Source: JARIHD01 sp035758825 (GTDB taxonomy: Bacteria > Patescibacteriota > Saccharimonadia > Saccharimonadales > UBA4665). Taken from it: a stretch of 24,626 nucleotides of DNA. The stretch covers positions 1-24,626 of the forward strand of contig DASTWA010000010.1 in assembly GCA_035758825.1 (NCBI GenBank), read 5' to 3'. A program made the translations under genes and the position numbers. The stretch's first letter is position 1. Every line of letters starts with the position of its first letter. Below the pieces are notes generated by a model that saw only the letters and a list, made by a program, of their open reading frames with translations, was not told where the DNA came from and did not search any database. Shown here piece by piece: positions 21,657 through 24,626 of this stretch.

Positions 21657-22103
21657 TTATTGCAGGGAAGGATGGCCGGAACCGAATGGTATGAAAAAAG
21701 CGATGGGCAGCTTTGATCGGAGGTATGGATGTGCTGTTGCGAGAACTTTACCTTCGATCGCCGTCGGGAGATGTCCGGCATGGCACGAATGAGTGCGGAT
21801 TGCCTCAAGAATCTCATCTCTTTCGGCTTTGCGGAACCCGGCTTTTTTGAGGATCGCTTTGCTTGTATCCCAAGACCAGGTATCGAAATCTGTATGGCCA
21901 CGTTCATATTTGCTGTCGCCCAAGTCATGCAGCAAAGCAGCGCAGTATGTTTTCTCGATGCTTGCTCCGTATTTGTCGGCCAGTTCTTTAGCCTTGTTGG
22001 CGACCCATCGGGTGTGATTACGCCACATCCATTTACCCATGCTTGTTGTGGCCGCTGCGTACAGCTTGCCAACTTCAGTCAATACTATTTCGTGTTTTTC
22101 CAT
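21657..22103 (-). CDS. HD-domain phosphohydrolase, possibly damaged C-terminus
   Basis: The 148-residue small HD protein has 'WRNHTRWVANKAKELADKYG' (first His about 30), 'CAALLHDLGDSKYERG' (H-D pair), 'AIRTHSCHAGHLPTAIEGKV' and 'LATA'. In relatives 'LATA' is normally followed by 'DA' and an ordered C-terminal helix. Here it reads 'HPYLRSKLPIAFF' and ends within 30 residues, so a frameshift or truncation near 21735 is possible; the second Asp ligand after 'ATA' is missing. Family members are metal-dependent phosphatases on nucleotides. TATCAT lies 6 nt from the ATG and no Shine-Dalgarno is present, so it is probably leaderless. Confidence 0.8.
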   Translation of the reverse strand: MEKHEIVLTEVGKLYAAATTSMGKWMWRNHTRWVANKAKELADKYGASIEKTYCAALLHDLGDSKYERGHTDFDTWSWDTSKAILKKAGFRKAERDEILEAIRTHSCHAGHLPTAIEGKVLATAHPYLRSKLPIAFFIPFGSGHPSLQ

Positions 22104-22109
22104 CTTTTA

Positions 22110-22115
22110 ATGATA
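22110..22115 (-). promoter_or_regulatory. -10 element of the HD gene (leaderless)
   Basis: TATCAT on the minus strand, 6 nt from the ATG at 22103. Confidence 0.5.
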
Positions 22116-22152
22116 GCAATGTTTGAGATAAAAAGAGTGGTGCCAAATACAG

Positions 22153-22299
22153 ACAAATGCTGCGAAAAATCGCGACATTTTACCTCTGTTATCGAATTGG
22201 CTGGGGAGATGGTTCGTAGTCCAAGCTTTTGAGGAGAATAAACCCGAGGATATCGAACAGGAGATACAAGAGCCAAAGGCCCTGCTATACGCAGACTAA
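22153..22299 (+). pseudogene. Possible gene remnant, acidic C-terminal tail
   Basis: One plus-strand frame reads 'SRHFTSVIELAGEMVRSPSF' and stops. The next frame continues from the same place with 'EENKPEDIEQEIQEPKALLY' and a TAA at 22297. Joining them needs removal of one T in a four-T run near 22228. The acidic tail reads like protein, but I recognise nothing and no start is evident. Low confidence. Confidence 0.2.
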
Positions 22300-22364
22300 G
22301 ATAGGCAGTTTATCGCTGAACCACAGTCAAGAGATACTCGTTCATCCGAGCCAATAATTGGCGT

Positions 22365-22585
22365 TTAATGACTGGGTAAGGTAATGCCTGCTTGGCTTGC
22401 CGCCTCGACTAACTCGGAATGGAGTTTCAGGATCTTTTCTTCAAGGCCTTAATGTCGTTCCGGAGAGCTTCAAGTTCTCCGGCGATAGGACGTAGCTCTT
22501 CCTTAACTGTACTGCGGACAATACCACTTACCTCATCTGTGATAATGTTGCGTATCGCCTGAAGGTCGTCGTTCGTTAAGCTCAT
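22365..22585 (-). pseudogene. Small coiled-coil protein gene with single-base frameshift
   Basis: Frame 1 gives 'MSLTNDDLQAIRNIITDEVS' and continues to '...LRNDIKALKKRS' (52 aa, stop at 22427). Slipping back one base at 'GGCCTTG' continues as 'LEEKILKLHSELVEAASQAG' then 'ITLPSH' with a stop at 22365. The restored 73-residue protein keeps heptad spacing through the join, so a single missing C in GGCC(C)TT is the simplest explanation. The pattern 'LTNDDLQAIR' to 'KILKLHSEL' to 'AASQAGITLP' is like small coiled-coil proteins common in Saccharibacteria and their phages; this is from memory. TAGAAT lies 6 nt before the ATG and no Shine-Dalgarno is visible. The spot downstream holds a perfect GCCAAT-A-ATTGGC palindrome (22350-22362). 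Confidence 0.65.
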
Positions 22586-22829
22586 AGCTACATTCTAACA
22601 TGTTATGGGTATAGTGTACGGCTTGCTTGTTGTATAAGAAAACTGTATGTAGATTCACAGGATTTTTAATGATTATATGGCTGGGCGTGAGTCCGACGGA
22701 TGGCACCCCGCATTACTTTCGGATTTCATTCTCGTAGGACAAAAATTAGGAAGCTTGGCTTCACACAATATAAAGGCAACGTGACAATCGTTGATACTGC
22801 CGAGGAGCAAGACAATGGATAACGTTGAC
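22586..22829. other. Gap between coiled-coil gene and HicA, with two short ORFs
   Basis: TAGAAT at 22592-22597 (minus) is the -10 of the coiled-coil gene. On the plus strand ATG 22677 (TTTAAT 6 nt upstream) opens 35 codons starting 'MAGRESDGWHPALLSDFILV', and ATG 22700 opens 40 codons ending 'GNVTIVDTAEEQDNG' at 22822. The two overlap in different frames and could be parts of one broken gene. Neither is convincing alone. Confidence 0.25.
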
Positions 22830-23045
22830 TTACTTTTTGAACTGCTCAGGATCTATCCCAGACTGCTTCACGATCGCCAGAAATGTTCCAATCGGCAGTA
22901 CCTTATTGCCGCCATGCAACGGTACGGGTACCATTTGCCCTGTTTGGCTGTGCCGGAAAATCATATGACTGCCTCGCTGCCTAGCGAGCAAAAAACCATT
23001 CGCCTCGAGAATCTTAATGATTTGACGAGCTGCAAGTGCTTTCAT
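22830..23045 (-). CDS. hicA: HicA mRNA-interferase toxin
   Basis: The 71-residue toxin has the HicA/YcfA double-stranded RNA-binding-like fold: 'QIIKILEANGFLLARQRGSH' with catalytic H27, 'MIFRHSQTGQMVPVPLHGGN', then 'KVLPIGTFLAIVKQSG'. All signature residues are present and the gene has no stop or frameshift, unlike its neighbours. In the family HicA cleaves mRNA and tmRNA when its antitoxin is lost. It begins 6 nt after the hicB stop. Order is antitoxin then toxin, the reverse of the classic hicAB operon but well known. Confidence 0.93.
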   Translation of the reverse strand: MKALAARQIIKILEANGFLLARQRGSHMIFRHSQTGQMVPVPLHGGNKVLPIGTFLAIVKQSGIDPEQFKK

Positions 23046-23051
23046 ACAGGC

Positions 23052-23294
23052 TCAAGCGAACACAACTTTTACGTCTGTAATAATCGGGCGTTCCTTGCGC
23101 TTTGGAATCGTCTTGTGCTCAGCCTCAAGTTCTTCAACCCAAAGGCTCAATACTTCAGAGGCTTTCTCTTGAGCTTCTTCAAATGTTTGACCAAACGTAA
23201 CACAACCAGGAAAATCAGGGAACGAAACTTCATAACCACCATCTGGAATGGGATTGAAGATTGCAGGATAAACTGTAATGTTGTCCGTTTTCAT
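23052..23294 (-). CDS. hicB: HicB-type antitoxin
   Basis: The 80-residue antitoxin has the partial RNase H-like HicB fold: 'YPAIFNPIPDGGYEVSFPDF', 'PGCVTFGQTFEEAQEKASEV', 'LSLWVEELEAEHKTIP'. It is short and ends without a helix-turn-helix or ribbon-helix-helix domain, so it may neutralise HicA without itself binding DNA, or bind weakly through other means. I start at ATG 23294: an extended -10 (TGC-TATAAT) lies just 6 nt before it, so the earlier in-frame start at 23312 would be upstream of transcription. It heads the hicB-hicA operon. Confidence 0.92.
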   Translation of the reverse strand: MKTDNITVYPAIFNPIPDGGYEVSFPDFPGCVTFGQTFEEAQEKASEVLSLWVEELEAEHKTIPKRKERPIITDVKVVFA

Positions 23295-23300
23295 AATAAT

Positions 23301-23306
23301 ATTATA
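23301..23306 (-). promoter_or_regulatory. Extended -10 of hicBA (leaderless)
   Basis: TATAAT preceded by TGC on the minus strand, 6 nt from the hicB ATG; no Shine-Dalgarno. Confidence 0.65.
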
Positions 23307-23360
23307 GCACACTTTCTATCTAAAGCGGTTGAGCTAAGGCGGGCAAATCGTGCCTCGGAG

Positions 23361-23768
23361 CTACAACAAATGCCGCATTTCAGCCACTTCGGCTTCCAGC
23401 TCAACTTTATCTTTTGTTGTCTCGACAATTTTATGGGGCTTTTCAATCGCAAAAAATCGAACAGGCTTACCTTGCTCATTAGCAATCTGAATTTCAGCAA
23501 GCACGCCATTGCTGACTGCGCCAAATACCCAAATTTCATCACATCGTTTGGCAAGATTATTATTGCCTTCGCGAACGAGATCGCGATCTACTGCGTCAAG
23601 CAAGAAGTAATCGAAGACCATGAACGGATTGAGCGGCACGCCGCCATTTTCAAGTACAAAGACCGAAATGAACATGCGGTAGTAAAACAGGTGTTTGGAC
23701 ATCGCAGTATAGACGAGTGGCTTGTCTTGTTGAGCTCCAAGGGCTGGGTGGATAAAATTCTTTTTCAT
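23361..23768 (-). CDS. Nucleoside 2-deoxyribosyltransferase-like protein
   Basis: The 135-residue cytosolic protein starts 'MKKNFIHPALGAQQDKPLVY' at ATG 23768. It continues with 'NPFMVFDYFLLDAVDRDLVR', 'EGNNNLAKRCDEIWVFGAVS' and 'NGVLAEIQIANEQGKPVRFF'. The 'CDEIWVFG' strand followed by 'G-LAEI--A---GKPV' is the nucleotide-sugar-binding signature of the deoxyribosyltransferase/DUF4406-type superfamily, which cleaves or exchanges nucleoside bases or acts in phage nucleotide pathways. The usual N-terminal start 'YLAGPYS' is altered. TATCAT is 7 nt before the ATG without Shine-Dalgarno. It lies between tRNA-Gln and hicBA in the accessory stretch. Confidence 0.65.
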   Translation of the reverse strand: MKKNFIHPALGAQQDKPLVYTAMSKHLFYYRMFISVFVLENGGVPLNPFMVFDYFLLDAVDRDLVREGNNNLAKRCDEIWVFGAVSNGVLAEIQIANEQGKPVRFFAIEKPHKIVETTKDKVELEAEVAEMRHLL

Positions 23769-23775
23769 ACTATCT

Positions 23776-23781
23776 ATGATA
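23776..23781 (-). promoter_or_regulatory. -10 element of the deoxyribosyltransferase-like gene (leaderless)
   Basis: TATCAT on the minus strand, 7 nt from the ATG at 23768. Confidence 0.45.
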
Positions 23782-23910
23782 CCAACTTTGGTGTTCGAAA
23801 CGAGACACGTGGCCGCCATAAAGGATTCAAACCCCAGCAACCGGTTAGATGAATTGGACAAAACAAAAAGCCAAAGCGAATCGCCCGGCTTCTTATCTGT
23901 AATAATACCT

Positions 23911-23985
23911 TGGCTGGGGATGAGGGATTCGAACCCCCGAATGCCGGGACCAAAACCCGGTGCCTTACCACTTGGCGAATCCCCA
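23911..23985 (-). tRNA. trnQ: tRNA-Gln (anticodon UUG)
   Basis: On the minus strand the acceptor stem TGGGGAT (23985-23979) pairs with ATCCCCA (23921-23915). The anticodon arm is CCGGG-TTTTGGT-CCCGG, giving anticodon TTG, which reads CAA (and CAG by wobble). The T-arm has GGTTCGAATCC. Discriminator G and a genome-encoded CCA follow (23914-23911). All arms fold, so the gene looks functional. It stands at the edge of the accessory stretch with hicBA and broken genes, a common place for integration. Confidence 0.97.
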
Positions 23986-24087
23986 TTAATGGATTCTGTC
24001 TAGTTATGCTAACAGAGTGATTTTAACCTATTTGAGGCTAATGTTCAACATAGGCTGGGGTGTGCGAGGTGGATACGGGGGCTTAAA

Positions 24088-24472
24088 TTAGTCTTCGTGC
24101 AGCTGAAATTCGGTCATAACGTAATTACCGGCCCGTATGTGCATGAGGCCTTGATTTTCGTTGTAGAGACGCTTTTGACCTTCTTTGGAATTGTAGGCGG
24201 CATCTGTCTCTTCGTCGTATATGCCGGGCGCAAGCAGCTTGATTTTGGTTTCGGCCATAACAAACGTCAGCTCGGTGTCAATAGGCTTTTTCTTGGACTA
24301 GTTGACAGAGGGCCTGAATGCGGGGGATGTGGAAATCAGCCGACAGGACACCGACCTTTTTCCAGGCCGTGTGCTGGCGGATGATCGCAAAACACTCGCG
24401 GATGTTGCTGACGGTGTTTTTGGAAATTTCTTCCAGTGCCAGATACATCCGGACTGCGGCGTTTATGCGCAT
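24088..24472 (-). pseudogene. DUF218/YdcF-like protein, fragmentary and frameshifted
   Basis: Frame 1 from ATG 24472 (an in-frame TTG at 24523 is also possible) gives 'MRINAAVRMYLALEEISKNT', 'VSNIRECFAIIRQHTAWKKV' and 'GVLSADFHIPRIQALCQLVQ' and stops at 24278. The next frame continues with 'DTELTFVMAETKIKLLAPGI' through 'YVMTEFQLHED' to a stop at 24088. Removing one T near 24282 joins them. 'NT-SNI', 'SADFHIPR' are the DUF218 (SanA/ElyC/YdcF) motifs ('NT-EN', 'TSD-H--R'). The N-terminal half, which should carry 'VVLGGG' and the first nucleotide-fold strand, is absent and its place is taken by the end of the VanY gene. Probably a decaying envelope-biogenesis gene. Confidence 0.6.
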
Positions 24473-24491
24473 CTTTAGTTTCGATAGTAGC

Positions 24492-24626
24492 TTACTCGTA
24501 ATCGGGTGCGTTTTCCAGCCCAAAAAACTGTTCCATGGTTGTGACGCGCTGTCTGTTCATTTCGCTGGACAAAGCCGTTCCCACAAACCTGATGTGCCAC
24601 GGCTCATATATATAGCCTGTAACATG
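24492..24626 (-). CDS. D-Ala-D-Ala carboxypeptidase (VanY/M15B), C-terminus only
   Basis: The last 44 residues of a gene that begins beyond the window. They contain 'TGYIYEPWHIRFVG', which matches the zinc-binding 'EPWHWRYVG' of VanY-type M15B peptidases (the His is a zinc ligand), then 'TMEQFFGLENAPDYE' and TAA at 24494-24492. These enzymes trim the terminal D-Ala from peptidoglycan stem peptides outside the cell. The end is intact and in the right place for the family. The stop lies inside a longer reading of the DUF218-like fragment, so the two genes abut or overlap after a deletion. Confidence 0.85.
   Translation of the reverse strand, partial: HVTGYIYEPWHIRFVGTALSSEMNRQRVTTMEQFFGLENAPDYE

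Noticed and set aside
22791..23852. A 353-codon open frame on the plus strand
   Set aside because: It runs antisense through hicA, hicB and the deoxyribosyltransferase-like gene, has no recognisable motif and odd composition; the three minus-strand genes explain the region.
23826..23870. Possible second tRNA fragment (TTTGAATCC-like sequence)
   Set aside because: The flanks do not form a T-arm stem and no other arms are found.
1..24626. CRISPR arrays, insertion sequences, recoded stops
   Set aside because: No regularly spaced repeats and no transposase were seen; TGA ends several intact genes (for example the metal ATPase, binding protein and lipoprotein), so recoding as in Gracilibacteria is not supported.

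Overview
The window (about 24.6 kb, moderately GC-rich, standard genetic code with TGA used as a stop) looks like a chromosomal segment of a bacterium with a compact genome and actinobacterial affinities. My best guess is a soil or environmental Candidatus Saccharibacteria (TM7, Patescibacteria) or a related lineage. The guess rests on the mix of a DUF3152 metalloprotease-like surface protein, an actinobacterial-type inositol-1-phosphate synthase, a lone prepilin, a VanY-type carboxypeptidase, small HD-domain and coiled-coil proteins, and many apparently leaderless genes. It is inference; no rRNA or other definitive marker is present.

Left part (1-10.5 kb): the start of a family 2 glycosyltransferase cut by the window edge, a 50-residue peptide gene with a strong terminator, an MscS channel, a membrane-anchored DUF3152 protein, a CobS-like membrane protein, an adenosine-deaminase-family hydrolase with an altered active-site motif, and a LysR regulator, all on the minus strand. 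The LysR gene is divergent from inositol-1-phosphate synthase. A three-gene zinc-type ABC importer (binding protein, ATPase, permease) lies convergent to the synthase and has a 19-bp palindrome upstream. A 7TM sensor-like membrane protein follows.

Middle part (10.5-16.1 kb): a complete bacterial non-homologous end-joining pair, Ku followed by a three-domain LigD in one operon. A small uncharacterised protein with an 'IAESPPPP' motif is transcribed divergently from Ku across about 40 bp. It is followed by a receiver-only response regulator whose stop codon overlaps that of a convergent HD-domain-like gene.

Right-centre (16.1-21.1 kb): mostly exported or surface proteins. These are a small lipoprotein and a secreted alpha/beta hydrolase, both with richer GC and actinobacterial-looking codon use, a prepilin-like protein translationally overlapped with a tandem VOC-domain protein, and a secreted Tyr/Ser/Gly-rich protein. 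Hairpins and terminators separate the units.

Right end (21.2-24.6 kb): a decaying or error-prone accessory stretch. It carries a ribbon-helix-helix antitoxin remnant, an HD phosphohydrolase, a coiled-coil gene, an intact HicB-HicA toxin-antitoxin pair, a nucleoside deoxyribosyltransferase-like gene, tRNA-Gln(UUG), a DUF218/YdcF-like fragment and the C-terminus of VanY. Three of these reading frames are broken by single-base shifts.

A theme across the window is a -10 promoter hexamer placed only 6-8 nt from the ATG with no Shine-Dalgarno sequence, seen in at least seven genes, while genes inside operons have ordinary Shine-Dalgarno sequences.
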